A DNA stretch of 64,000 nucleotides from Shinisaurus crocodilurus (Eukaryota; Chordata; Lepidosauria; Squamata; Shinisauridae), in NCBI GenBank assembly GCA_021292165.1, contig CM037878.1, positions 195,609,118-195,673,117 on the forward strand, in the 5' to 3' direction. The first letter of the stretch is position 1; each line of letters starts with the position of its first letter. Of this stretch, positions 33,831 to 44,868 are shown piece by piece. The position numbers and the translations under genes were made by a program. The notes beneath the pieces were generated by a model. It saw only the letters and a program-made list of their open reading frames with translations, searched no databases and was not told the DNA's origin.

Positions 33831-34493
33831 GCATCGGCCACTTCCAAACACTCCACTGGCTTCTCCCAAGCACATTTCCAGTGCTTTCCCCTCTCCCCAC
33901 GTCTAAGACAACCCCCAAACAATGCCACTGAAGTGGTCGTACTGGCATCAGCATCAGGCAACCAGGCAGAAGCTAAATGATGCACTTGCAGCCACATTTA
34001 ATGTCAAACATTTCTCATGGAGGAACGACAGTAGCAACAAGCTCAGCCACACTCCACCTTTCTGGTCACGTAGCCAATGAGGACCCTTCACCCTTCCATC
34101 ACTGCTCCAGTGCCTTCATTGGCTTTGTGACCCCAAAGGCTAAGTATGCTGCCACTCTCACTCTGAGGGAAAGGTTTTAATTAAAATGGTGCACAGCTGA
34201 AGCATTGGAATTGGTGTTGCAGTCCACTTTCTAGTATGTGCTGGATGGCAGCAACGTCTTCCACATGATCAGGAAGGGTAGCCCAGTCCCCCAAAGAGCC
34301 AAGCCAAGATCCCTCCAAGGTTTATAAAGGGAAGAAAAGAGAAAAGCTGGACAGCTGAGATGCAACAGAGCTGTGTGTTTTTTGTTTTGTTTTTAAAAAA
34401 ATGAAATTATTACAAGCAACACTTTTATCCATCCACTCAGAAATAAACCACCCCCAGCCCCAGAAACAAAAGTGATCCCAGGGAGTTTAACCT

Positions 34494-34730
34494 CATCATC
34501 ATCATCATCATCATCAGGCGATCACTCGTGACCGAGTAAGATTGTCTTCCGGGATAAAAGGAGGAAATTCTAAAGAAGATTGTGTAGACTCTAGCGATGG
34601 GTCCGTAAGTGACTGTGGAGGCCAATTCTAGATCCACACAGCTTCCCACAGTGAGGACACAGGTTACCAGATAGAAGATGGTCCTGTAAAGGATTCATTT
34701 GACGTGCTTTTCGCTTAGCACGTTTCTCCC
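34494..34730 (-). mobile_element. 3' end of the C2H2-finger LINE, copy 2
   Basis: It is about 95% alike to 18241-18510, with the (ATC)n tail, the same 3' UTR and the C2H2 finger codons (CPHCGKLCGSRIGLHSHLRTH). It stops exactly where the neighbouring MITE begins. The 18.3 kb copy contains an extra repeat of aggaaattctaaggaagatt that is lacking here. Confidence 0.88.
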
Positions 34731-34982
34731 TACAGTAATACCTTGGATTGCAAGTAACTTGGTTTGAGAGCGTTTTGCAAGACAAGCAAATTTTTAAATA
34801 TTTATTTAAAATTTTTTGACTTGATATACAAGCGACGTCTTGCAATACAAGTACTGTAGTACAGCTTAAATTTAAAAACTCTGTGCATTTTTGGGGGGGA
34901 ATTTCGTTTTGATATAAGCGTGTTTTGGATTACAAGCACGTTTCTGGAGCGAATTATGCTCTCAATCCAAGGCATGACTGTA
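34731..34982. mobile_element. TA-flanked palindromic MITE, family A, copy 3
   Basis: 252 bp, in the same orientation as copy 1. The ends are TACAGTAATACCTTGGATTG and CAATCCAAGGCATGACTGTA. It abuts the LINE fragment on the left. Confidence 0.85.
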
Positions 34983-35019
34983 AACTGTTTTAAGAACTGT
35001 TTCTTTAATTTTTTTTTAC

Positions 35020-35326
35020 AGTATGTAATACGGTAATAATAATGCAATAATAATATTATACAGTATAATGTTATTATTACACTATTACAGTATTATTATG
35101 TACTGTACTGTATGTTATGTTTAAGATGTTTTATTGTATTTGGAAGTGTTTCTTAAGTGTTTTATATGCACAGAAAGGTAAAATAAATACTATACTAAGA
35201 CAAACATTTGACTAAGTGATGTTTAATAAGAACCGTATGTACGGTACCTGTTCCGACCTACATGCAAATTTGACTTAAAGACAGACCTAAGAACGGATCT
35301 CGTACATAACTCGGGGACTGCCTGTA
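35020..35326. mobile_element. Tigger-like MITE, family C, left end unclear
   Basis: The right end (gtacataactcggggactgc) is the counterpart of the 14508-14760 element's terminus. The left part is AT-rich (taataataatgcaataataa) and its boundary could not be fixed. Confidence 0.5.
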
Positions 35327-35565
35327 TTCAAAGGATCAAGCTGTAGGTAATTGAAAATCTAGCCCATATAATTTTTAGGTCCTTTGGTCTGATTCAGCAC
35401 AGCTCTTCTGTTCTTACCATGATACTGCTTCTTGAGTTACATCTTAATTATGGGATGTATGGACGAATCACAAGAATGCCCATTAGAAACAATTGGAGCT
35501 ACCTGAAGAGGGGTGTGTGGGTGGGTGGGTGTGCGTGCGTGCGTGCATGTAAATACATTAAATCA

Positions 35566-35668
35566 GCCTTCCCCACCTAGTGCCCTCCAGATGTCTTGGG
35601 CTACAACTCCCAGCATTCCTGCCCATTGACCATGCTGGTTGGGGCTAATGGGAGTTGAAGTCCAAAGT
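35566..35668. mobile_element. hAT-like MITE, family B, truncated
   Basis: It starts cagccttccccacctagtgc and runs through the ctacaactcccagcattcct centre to gggagttgaagtccaaa. The right terminal repeat is missing. Confidence 0.75.
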
Positions 35669-35669
35669 A

Positions 35670-36490
35670 AGTTTTACATGTGATTATTCTGTGCTGATTT
35701 TTGTTGTAAGTTAATGTGGTTCTCACACTGAATTTCTTTTTGCCGTGTGAAAAACAGTGAAGGTCACTGCAGTTTGGTGTTATTCCCTGCAGCTGGTTTA
35801 ATTTTATTTTTATTTTTTTAATTGTGGATTTATTGTGTTGCTCTTTTATTCTGTTTTACATTTTATTTTCATTTTATATTTTTGTATTTTTATGGTTTTA
35901 ATTTTTTATTCATAACCCCCCCCCCCCACACACACACACACACTTTTGTTATTGGGCAGTATATAAGTATTGAAAATAAAATATAGTGAAATACCAAGCA
36001 GATTGCCAAAATTTCAAAAGGATTTCTCTCAGCTATGTTTATGGGCAACAAAATGACAAATAGAGCTCAATGTAAATAAATAAAGTAATGTAAATTGGAG
36101 CAATATATCCTAACCCCATAAATACTGATGAGGATTGAACTGGCAAGACCTAACCATTGAAGAAATCTTGAGGTCATGATGGATAGCAATGTTAACTCAT
36201 AACCAAAGATGCTGTGTCAAATTACTTACATCATAAGGTACAAAAGGCTAGGCTATCTAGATATCTTACAAAATTTGTGGCATCTCCAAAACTGCCAGGG
36301 TTATGAGTAACTGCTGGGGTGTTTAGGGGATAGTCTCACAAAACCCTTTTCTGAGGCCAATAATGATGTCATAAGGTACGTGTATGAAGCAATTTCTGTC
36401 TGTTGGAGAATATTGTGGAGTTCTCATGGACTAAAGCCCACTTCATCAGGTGCATGAAGGGTTAAGCTCAGTTGGCAGGTAGATTAGATT
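35670..36490. other. SHROOM2 intron with low-complexity and LINE-like debris
   Basis: There is a T-rich tract at about 35790-35910, then a C-run and (CA)n at 35919-35942. A stretch at 36110-36480 (atggatagcaatgttaactc and similar) may be LINE debris but cannot be assigned. Confidence 0.4.
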
Positions 36491-36496
36491 GATTCA

Positions 36497-37755
36497 AGAT
36501 GGCGACAGAGGAGGGTGTTTTCACCAGAGCTCCGCGCTTGTTTTAAGCTATTTTTAATTTGTTTTATCTAGCAGTTATTTTTGTTACTGCTTGTTTTTAA
36601 ACTCATTTAAGGATCTCTCCACTTTAATGCTACTGATTTTACCTGTTTGCTGTAGCCGGAGGCAGATAGTGGTTTTTGTTATGCTTATTATGCTCAACAA
36701 CTAACCTCCCACCTAAAAAGGAAGTGTGGAGGAAGCTGAAGCTCTCTGCAGCTTGAATCAGTGTGTTTTCAGGTTTTAAGCTTCTACAGTTTGATTTGGC
36801 TTTGGCTTTTATCAAGGCTTCAAACAGTTTTACCTTGCTGGAAAATCTGCCGGAGAGAGAGAATGTCAGAGTATGTAATGTGTCCTTGAGCAGAAAGGAC
36901 TATAGCAGAGCACCTGTGAACAGAAGTTCTGTTTGGGAGTGAAACTTGTTAAAGTCGGGCAGTGTGCCCAAGGTCATAAACAGAGTGTTGAGAGGGGAGG
37001 AGTTATATGCTGTAATATTCTCTCCCCACTAGTCTTTGACTCTATGCTTTTTGTGCCGTGCATGGGGAGCCTTGCACTGAACTGTATAGCTGTAAATTGT
37101 AATGAATCTATGCGTGAAGAACCTCAGTAAAAGTTTCTACTGATGAGCTCACGTCTCCTCGTTATTCTCTGAGCTTGCACACAACAACTCCTATCTCTGC
37201 TACGTGGGGCGGCAGCAAAGTTCTGACAGAGAAGTTCTATTGTCAGCTGACGTGAGTCACCTATTTTTCTTCTACAAATTTACTTTACTTTGAGGAGAGG
37301 GTCTGAACATACCGTTTTTATCTATTGAAGATTTTACTAAGTATTTTTAAATGGTCCTAACTAGAACGGGATACCAGAAGCTGGGTATCGTGCCTTCCTC
37401 TGAGAACATCCCTCAAATTCCAAAAAATGGACGAAAAGCCAAACAAAGATTATGCAATATCTCTTACCTGCTGAATCTGGGATGATCTCAGAGCTGGTGA
37501 TAGAAGAGAAGCACAAGGAAACTGAAGATCTTCCTCAGTCTTTCCCATCTCTGAGTCCCCCTTCCTCCCAGCTGGACTGGTCTTTGGACCTCAAAGGCAG
37601 TAACTACAGGACAAATGAGGTTGAGGACATGCCTTGATTAAACCTAGCTTTGGAATTGGCCCTGGCAGAGAATTCTAACCCACAGGGGCCACCAGCTAAA
37701 CACACTCTGCTAAACAAACCTACACTAAAACAATCTATGGCCAGTGCACACAAGT
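36497..37755 (+). mobile_element. L1-like 5' region, split by a solo LTR
   Basis: It begins with tcaagatggcgacagagg, the YY1-like start seen in many L1 5' UTRs. A GC-moderate leader follows. After the LTR at 36864-37228 the leader resumes, and a short basic frame opens at about 37351 (MVLTRTGYQKLGIVPSSEN), compatible with an L1 ORF1 N-terminus. The frame then decays. The right side is cut off at the start of the DIRS copy. Assignment to L1 rests on layout rather than a strong domain. Confidence 0.55.
36864..37228 (+). mobile_element. Solo LTR, 365 bp, 5-bp target duplication
   Basis: It starts TGTCAGAG and ends GTTCTGACA, giving the TG...CA termini of LTR elements. The flanks GAGAA (36859-36863) and GAGAA (37229-37233) are a perfect 5-bp target-site duplication. 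No internal region is present. The superfamily (Copia, Gypsy or ERV) cannot be told from the LTR alone. Confidence 0.8.
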
Positions 37756-39871
37756 AGCAGCATCTGGAATGTTCTCCGCTTCACGAGTATTGTAGTACAA
37801 AAATTGTTTATTGTCCCCTCCTGGGATGCTGTGCAGTCTTCTTTCCTTTCTTTCCTATTTTCTTTGAGTCCTCCCTTTCAGCTTTCGCCGCCGCCACCCC
37901 TTGGGTCGCATGGCCTCCAAGGTCTTCTTCAGAAAGTGTATCCTCTGCAACAGGAAGACACCATTAAGTGATAGACATTCCTACACTATCTCCTCTGCCT
38001 CAGAGAGGCACACAGAGAGGGTAGACTTTTGTCCGCACAGCCAGGCCTTTACTAAACAGGCCAGAAGAAACAGAAAGGTGTGTCTTTATGCCCTCCTGTG
38101 GGAATGTCCTCAAGGCGGCAGATACAGCCACACTGAATCAGTCTCTGCATATTACCTTGTCCTCAATTTGTGAAAAACCAGCTCTGGCTCTCTCTCAGTT
38201 TATTGGCTTTGGCTGTGATTTCAGACCTACCATTGGCAGTGGCAGCCTAGCTCAGAACTGAGCCCTCAATATCAATGATGGAGACTGATAAGGTTAAACT
38301 GACCAAGTCCCAAAACAAATGCCCTGCTAATCCCCAGGCACCGGGGCTGAAGAACAAAAAGAAAAATACCACCTGCAGGATCCAGTCGAACGACAAACCA
38401 ACGACTATGCCTGCTGTTACCAACCTCGACATCAACTTTCTCATTCCCCTCAATATACGAAACTATCAGCGGCACCTCCCACCCGTGCACCACTGACTCA
38501 CATGGTATCCAAACCACCTGATACATAGTTATCGCAAAATACTACGGTATCTAATTTACTAGCTTACCACTCACTCTCTACCCTCCTCTTCCAGCCAACT
38601 TCTTCCAGGATGTGCGACATCCCAACTGCCGTCAACAGCTCCATGAACTAAAATATTTCCAGTTACTAACCCAGAAGCACCTGCCAGCTTGCGTTCCAAA
38701 GATCACTCTTTGGGAAAGGACGATTATTGCTCTGATTCATCCTCCCCGTCATCTGTAGTGGCCTCAACCTCCTCCCTCAACTGTGGGAGATCAAAATCCT
38801 CTTTCTCCATTGGACAACATCAGGCCATATGCAGAACAGATACTGCGAATGGCAAAATCCTTAGGACTGGAGATCAAAACTCCACCGGTCCCAGTCACGA
38901 ACCCAGTTTTTAAGAAGCTACAACTGGACTTTACTTCTCCAGTAACTATTCCCATGTTCCCAGCACTCTTGTATGTCATTAAGCAGTCATGGTTGAAACC
39001 TTCTGTGGTCCCTCCTATATCTAGGAAGATAAAAAACGTATATAGGGTTCAAGAAGAAGACTGTGCTTTCCTCTTTAAACACCGCACTCCTAACTCCATA
39101 ATTGTGGAAGCATCCTAGTCCAAGACTAAACAAAAAACCCTCTCTGCCCATCGACTCAGAGGGGAGAAAATTAGACAGTGGGGCATAGAATCTACTCCAG
39201 CATGGCTCTAGCACTTCAAGTAGCCAACTACAAAGCCTGCATGGCAGCCTACCAGCAGTTTCTGTAGGAGAAAGCAATTACCTTCTTTGACCACCTCCTG
39301 GAAGATGTGAAAAACCTGGCAATGATTTTTCAGGCAGAAGCTCATAGGCTCGCCAGCCAACAAATCAACACACTTTGCCAGATGGCCAACTGTTGCTGTA
39401 AAGTTATGGCAGCCACCATATCATTAGGATGCCATGACTGGCTTCATACAGCAGGGTTTCACCAGGAAGCTATATTAAGAGTGGAGGACTGTCTGTTTGA
39501 TGGTGAAGGCCTTTTCAGCGCGTCCACAGATGAGACCTTGGACCATGTCTATAAGATTAAGAGATCTGCAGGAAAGATAGGAATTGGTTCCCAATCTTCT
39601 TCAGCCTCCACAAATCGTCCACATCCGTACAGGCAATGCCACTGGTCAGCTCAACGCCAACCCTATTCAACTTTGAACAGAGCCTCTAAATGAAGTTCAT
39701 AAACTCCTTTCAATCTAGGTGACCCTTCCAGGGCAAACACTGCCAATCTACACAGGGCAAACAGCCAGACTCAGACCTAAGATTTCTCACACGCAAAGTG
39801 AAAGTCCTCCCCCAGTGTCAAGCAATCACTATCCATGGCCTCCTTGGCTTCATGACTGCAGCCACAGTGGT

Positions 39872-40048
39872 ACAGGCCTGTGGCTTACACTGGCTCAGCT
39901 TGTCTGAGCGCGGAAAGCTAAGCAGGGTCAGGCCTGGTTGTTACTTGGATGGGAGACCCCTCCTCTAGTTTCCTGCATTGAACAGGGGGTTGGACTCGAT
40001 AGCCTTGTAGGCTCCTTCCAACTCTATGATCTATGAAATCTATGAAAC
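39872..40048 (+). mobile_element. 5S rRNA-derived SINE inside DIRS copy I
   Basis: It has the same structure as the 31776 copy: 5S-like gcggaaagctaagcagggtc and tgggagacc, then ttggactcgatagccttgta and tctatgatctatgaaatc. It splits the RNase H-proximal region of the DIRS copy. Confidence 0.88.
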
Positions 40049-41713
40049 CCCTCTAGCATACCTCCGTATGAGGCTACTCCAGTCGTGGTTCCTCCGAGCC
40101 TTCAACCCAGAGACAGATCCCAAAATTTGCCTTCTAATTCTTTCCATTCCAGTTTGGGCTGGTGGATGGTCCTGAAGCACCTCTTACGGGGATTCAGCTT
40201 TTAACCTGTTCATCCTTCACTGACAGTGACAACAGATTCGTCTCTTTCTGGCTGGGGGCCCACTGCAGTTCGCTCAGGGTCAAGGGACTGTGGCCTTAGC
40301 AGGAAAGAATCCTGCACTTCAAACAGCTCGAAAAGCTTGCGGTTGCAAAAGCATTGCAGGCACTTGAATCACACATCTCTGGACAATCGGTCTAAATTGC
40401 CATAGACAATACCCCACAGTTGTTTTTTATATCAACAAACAAGGCAGGATGAAGTCTCTCATCTATTGCTCACCCTGAACTTTGGGGACTGGTGCATACC
40501 CTGCCATTTTGCCTATTGCCATACAACTTGGAGGAATGTCAAACACCCTGGCAGATTCACTCAGCAGATCAAAGACAACCCCTATGAGTGGGAACTTCCT
40601 CTGACTGTCACATCCAACCTCTTCAACATGTGGAGCACCCCTACCATTGGCTTCTTTGCTACATCTCTGAACGCAAAATGCAGGACAGGACATGACATGA
40701 CCTGGACTCTCAGGGCAATGCCTCCCTCCGAAACTGGGGAAGTGCCCTGGCTTATGCTTTCCTCCCTTCTCTCTCATCACATGCATTGTGAACAAAATAG
40801 AGGATAACGGGAACCATTGCATCCTAATAGCCTTATGGTAGCCAAGACAACCATGGTTCACGATGCTGCTGCTCCTGTCCAACGCCCTGATCTGGAAACC
40901 CTACACCTCACTGCATGGAGAGTGGGCGACTTAACCAATTATTGATTGACGTTGTGGAGGTGATGACTGTTTCCCACAAACCTTCCACTTAGGCCCCATA
41001 CACCACTAAATGGAAGGTATTTCTGGCCTTTCTCACCCCTACGAGACAGAACCTGGAATCCTGTGGTCTCCCTCACATATTGGACTTCCTCCTTTCTTTA
41101 AAAACTAAAGATCTGGCTCTCTCACTCATTAAAGTTTACTTAGCAGCACTATCAGCTAATCATAACTAGATAGAGGGCTACTCCCTGTACTCACACCTTG
41201 GCATTAAACATTTCCTCGAAGGACTTTCCAACCTTGATCCACCAGTCTCCTCACCTGTTCCAGGTGAGGAACAGGTTCTGGTGCAGCTGACAGCAAAACC
41301 CTTTGAGCCTATGACTACTGCTGAAGTAAGGCTCCTTACAATGAAAGTGGCTTTTCTGGTTGCCATTACTTCAGCATGAAGAGCAGGTGAATTGTGTGCT
41401 CTTCAGCATGATCAACCGTTCCTGGTATTCCACAAAGATAAGGTAGCCCTGTGCCCAGACTGTTCTTTTCTTCCCAAAGTGGTTTTACAGTTCCATTTAG
41501 TTCAGGACATTGTGTTACCATCTTTCCTTTCTCAACCTACCTTCCCGTTGGAAGTCAAACTTAATTCCTTAGTCATTAGGAGACCCCTATCATTTTATTT
41601 ACACAGAATATTGTCATTCAGAACTTCAGCTTGTCTATTTGTCTGCCATTCTGGCCCCAAAAAGGGATGCCCCATGTCTTCACAGAGTTTTGCAAAATGG
41701 ATCATGCCAACTA

Positions 41714-41881
41714 CAGTATTTTTCCATGTATAAGACTATACTTTTTCCTAAAATTGTTAGACTAAAAATTGAGGGTCGTCTTATACACGGAAGTAAGCCA
41801 AGGAGAGAACCACGCGGTTGCGAAACTGCCCAGTGCGGAGCGTCTTATACATGGGGGCGTCTTATAGACGGAAAAATACGG
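41714..41881. mobile_element. TA-flanked MITE inside DIRS copy I
   Basis: 168 bp with ends CAGTATTTTTCCATGTATAA and GTCTTATAGACGGAAAAATA. It is flanked by TA at 41712-41713 and 41882-41883. It interrupts the recombinase region; removing it with one TA aligns this copy with copy II. Confidence 0.85.
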
Positions 41882-42185
41882 TATACTTCTTGCTACCAGC
41901 TCACATGGCTTCTGCCCCCCCCCCTGCAAGTACGTGACCATTCAACAAGGGCCATAGCATCCTCCACTGCTTTCCTTAGGGGCATTCCGCTTCCACATCT
42001 GTGCAGTGCTGCAACTTGGGCTCAGCCATCTACCTTCATCAAACATGACCACCTAGACATCAGGACTCGAGCAGATGCAGCCTTTGGCAGGCTGGTTCTT
42101 TCTACACTTTTGGTGTGACATCTCCAGTAAGTCTTTTGATTTTCAGTCATCCAGATGCGTGAGTCACAGAGACCACGAAGAAGGA

Positions 42186-42475
42186 CAGGTTGCTTACTTG
42201 TAACTGTGGTTCTTCAGGTGGTCATCTGTGAACTCACACAACCCACCCTCTTCCCGGCTTCGATGCCTTACCTTCTTTTATTCCTCTGCTGTGACAGACT
42301 TGGAACTGAGAGGCAGATGGAAGCCACACCCGGAGCATGTGTGGACTCCCACCTAAACTCTGTTCAGTTCTAGAATGTTCCGAATGACTGTTCTGCACAC
42401 GTGCATAACCCATATGTGTGAGTTCACATATGACTACTCAAAGAACTACAGTTACAGGTAAGCAACCTATCTTTC
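42186..42475. repeat. DIRS terminal inverted repeats of copy I
   Basis: The left arm has acaggttgcttacttgtaac and gtcatctgtgaactcacaca. The right arm is its imperfect reverse complement (tgtgagttcacatatgacta, cagttacaggtaagcaacct). They enclose about 160 bp containing a tctagaatgttccgaatgac stretch that is also in copy II. Confidence 0.8.
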
Positions 42476-42479
42476 CATG

Positions 42480-43260
42480 CTGTAATCTCTCTTTGAAATG
42501 TATTTGTGGGAGAATGTTGCCATTTCTGATGTTGGAGTTGTGCCAGTTTATTCTTTTGCATTGAGACCGACCTGCTTGCCCCATGTAGAATGTAGACGGG
42601 CATTCCTGCTGTGTGATGGCAAATATCACGTTGCAGCATGAGCAAGTGAATGAGCTTTTGTTGTTATGGCTGATGTTATTGGCACCTGTAATATTGTCAA
42701 GATGGAGATGGAGTTGTCATCTGGGTTTGCTGCAGGGTCTGGTTCCTGTGTTGGTGACTCTGTTATGTGACCTGCTGTTGCTGGTTAGTAGGTGTTTTAG
42801 ATTTGGCAGGGTGGGCAAGGAAGTCTGTAAGCAAGCACAGGCCTACCACCATCAGGGCCCAAGATGGGCTATTTCATCACTTATCATATGTTGGACTGGT
42901 TTTAGCTGGGAGCTGTGGGTGACAAAATGGTATTCAGTCACTTTTGCTTTTTAATCTGTCCTGAAGTAGATTATTCCTGGGTGCTAGCCTGGCCTTGTCA
43001 ATCGGTTTTTTCACTTCACTGTGTGGGTAACGTTGTTCAAGAACTGCTTGATGTAAATTCTTCAAGTATGATTCAAGTTTGACGAGCAGGAACAAATGCA
43101 GGTGTATTCATAGGGTTTGGCTGGACAATAGATCTTGTGGTATGTTCTGGGTAGAAGCTAAAAACATGCCAATATATGTAGTGGTCAGTGACTTTCTGGT
43201 GTAAGGTGGTTCTTACACCTGTGTTGTGTTGGTTTGATCGTTTAGCATTTTAAAGATAAT
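42480..43260 (-). mobile_element. Penelope-like element fragment with GIY-YIG-type domain
   Basis: In minus orientation, the frame at 42438-42629 reads IFAITQQECPSTFYMGQAGR then NSNIRNGN. This resembles the GIY-YIG endonuclease module of Penelope-like elements (typically YxIxCxxCPxxYxGxTGR). Upstream coding debris to about 43260 is compatible with the C-terminal part of a Penelope reverse transcriptase but is much decayed. It lies immediately next to the DIRS copy I terminus. Confidence 0.6.
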
Positions 43261-43646
43261 TCCATTCTAAAAGCACCATGTCTAACTATTTTGTAAAAGG
43301 CATGAACTCTCCCTCTCGCTTTTGTGCGTATACATGCAGAGTGTTCTTGAGTGTCCAAAAAGTAACTTACCAGTATGTTTTTGCCAGAATGAAACTGCAA
43401 ATGCTTATAGTTGTTTCCTTCTAGACTGGTCAGATGAATGAATTAGTAACTTGAGTACAAGGATTGCAGAGCCAACTAAGAGGCTGCATGGGTTACTATT
43501 GTGCTTTAAGCCAAATCAGCATAAGGCCGGATGCATTATGGACTTCAAGCAAATCCACAAATGAATGGGTGTGTAATGATATATTTTTCTGGAGACTGAA
43601 ACTTGATGATTTGGTGCTTTACCATGTTATAAAACCCTTTTTTCAG
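43260..43646. other. SHROOM2 intron end
   Basis: No repeat was recognised. It ends in aacccttttttcag, the acceptor of the next exon. Confidence 0.6.
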
Positions 43647-43747
43647 AAAGTATCAGCTGAAGCAAGGAGACAAACAGAAAATTCAAGGGAGGAGGAAGAG
43701 TGTATTTCCTCTACAGCAAGATCTGATGAAAAGAGCTGCAAATTGAG
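43647..43747 (+). CDS. SHROOM2: SHROOM2 internal exon following the central exon
   Basis: A 101-nt exon with acceptor cccttttttcag|AAA and donor TTGAG|gtaaac. The central exon ends on a whole codon (FYKQ), and this exon opens in phase 0 as KVSAEARRQTENSREEEE, then continues through a Ser/Asp/Lys-rich stretch to KLR. Human SHROOM2 continues after DHYKQ with a similarly charged segment containing LRRQ, so position, phase and composition agree. It ends with two bases of a codon, so the following exon must begin with one. The sequence is poorly conserved and short. It lies in the disordered region between ASD1 and ASD2. Confidence 0.75.
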
Positions 43748-44270
43748 GTAAACAATTTTGTTTCTATGTGCCAGGAGAAAATTCTCAATATTAAACCTGT
43801 AACATGTTTCTAGAATGGAGAAATACTGCAGAAGTGGGGTTCTTTGTAATACAGAAAAATAATTATCAAATATTTCTTGCCTATACATTAGAGCTATTTG
43901 AAAGCATTAGATGTTTTCATATACATAAGCAAACAATGTTTTGTTGCAGTTTTTAAAAAATTATCTAAATAGTTTGTGTCCAAGATTAATGTTGCTCAGT
44001 CTCAAGCCTCATTTATTTCATTGGGAGAGTTAAGCACATGCTTGAAATCAATGACTTTTAAAAGTGGGTGGCATGTGCTACACTTTTGAACAATACATTG
44101 CAGAGTAGTTAATTCTGCTGTCTGATGTGAAAGCTATTTTGAATAAACCAGAGAAATATAACTGGGTTTGGATATAATGATAAACTGCTGCTATTAGAGA
44201 CAGTGTGGTCACACGCTTCTTGTGGCCACACCAAAGGAGGGAGGGGGTTGTGCACAAGTCTGAGATTCAT
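43748..44270. other. SHROOM2 intron
   Basis: Unique-looking AT-rich intron with no repeats recognised. Confidence 0.55.
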
Positions 44271-44273
44271 TCA

Positions 44274-44868
44274 CTAACTAAGCCCAATGGTATTTGACAA
44301 CTGCCTCCCAGTCGCAAAGGTACTTAAGAGGATCATGGCAGAGCAGTATCTTGGAGGATACTGATTATCTAGACCCATTCCAGTCTGGGGTTCAACCTGG
44401 TTATGGAACCGAATCAGCCTTGTTTGCCCTGATAGATGACCTTTATTGGGAGCAGGACATGGGGAGTGCAACCCTGTTAATTCTGCTCGATCACTCTCTT
44501 TTGATACCATCAACCATGGTATCCTCCTGGATTGACTCCGTGGCCTGAGCATTGGAGGCACTGTGTTACAGCGGTTCCGGTCTTACCTGCAGGGTCGATT
44601 TTGGAGACTAACATTGGGTGACCATTCCTCAGCCCTTTGGTAATTGAACTATGGGGTTCAATTACCATCTTGTCCCCTGTGTTGTTTAACATCTATATGA
44701 AGCTGCTGGGAATGATCATTAGGGGATTTGGTGCCAAGTGCTATGAGTATGCTGATGACACACAGCTCTGTCTCTCTGTGACATCTGAATCAGGTGAGGC
44801 CGTGCAAGTCCTGGATCAGTGCGGTTTCAGCTTATATAGATATGATATTGCAAGCCAATAACTGTCGG
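44274..44868 (+). mobile_element. L2-clade LINE, reverse transcriptase fragment
   Basis: Several frames give RT pieces: PFQSGVQPGYGTESAL, LFALIDDLYWEQD, DTINHGILLD-like, LSPVLFNIYMKLLGMIIR and the catalytic-site block CYEYADDTQLCLSV at 44735-44775. Frameshifts and stops are frequent. It ends abruptly before the 3' domain seen in the 12.1 kb copy. Confidence 0.8.

Larger units (their letters stand above)
37756..42477 (+). mobile_element. DIRS-type tyrosine-recombinase retrotransposon, copy I
   Basis: A gag-like ORF starts at 37910 (MASKVFFRKC with CxxC-type pairs). The gag C-terminal domain is at 39307-39690 (AATISLGCHDWLHTAGF, VEDCLFDGEGLFSAST). The RT/RNase H block is mostly deleted: after 39720 the sequence jumps into its 3' part (about 39790-40900). 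A tyrosine recombinase can be followed at about 41090-42118 (LIKVYLAALSANHN, PFEPMTTAEVRLLTMKVAFLVAITSA, then LDIRTRADAAFGRLVLSTLL). Terminal inverted repeats lie at 42186-42247 and 42406-42475. Nested insertions are a 5S SINE at 39872 and a MITE at 41714. Frameshifts and stops make it inactive. The family alignment with copy II is clear. Confidence 0.85.

Noticed and set aside
34591..34845. 84-codon minus-strand frame with a C2H2 motif, suggestive of a small zinc-finger protein
   Set aside because: It is a fusion artefact of a MITE with the 3' end of the C2H2-LINE copy.
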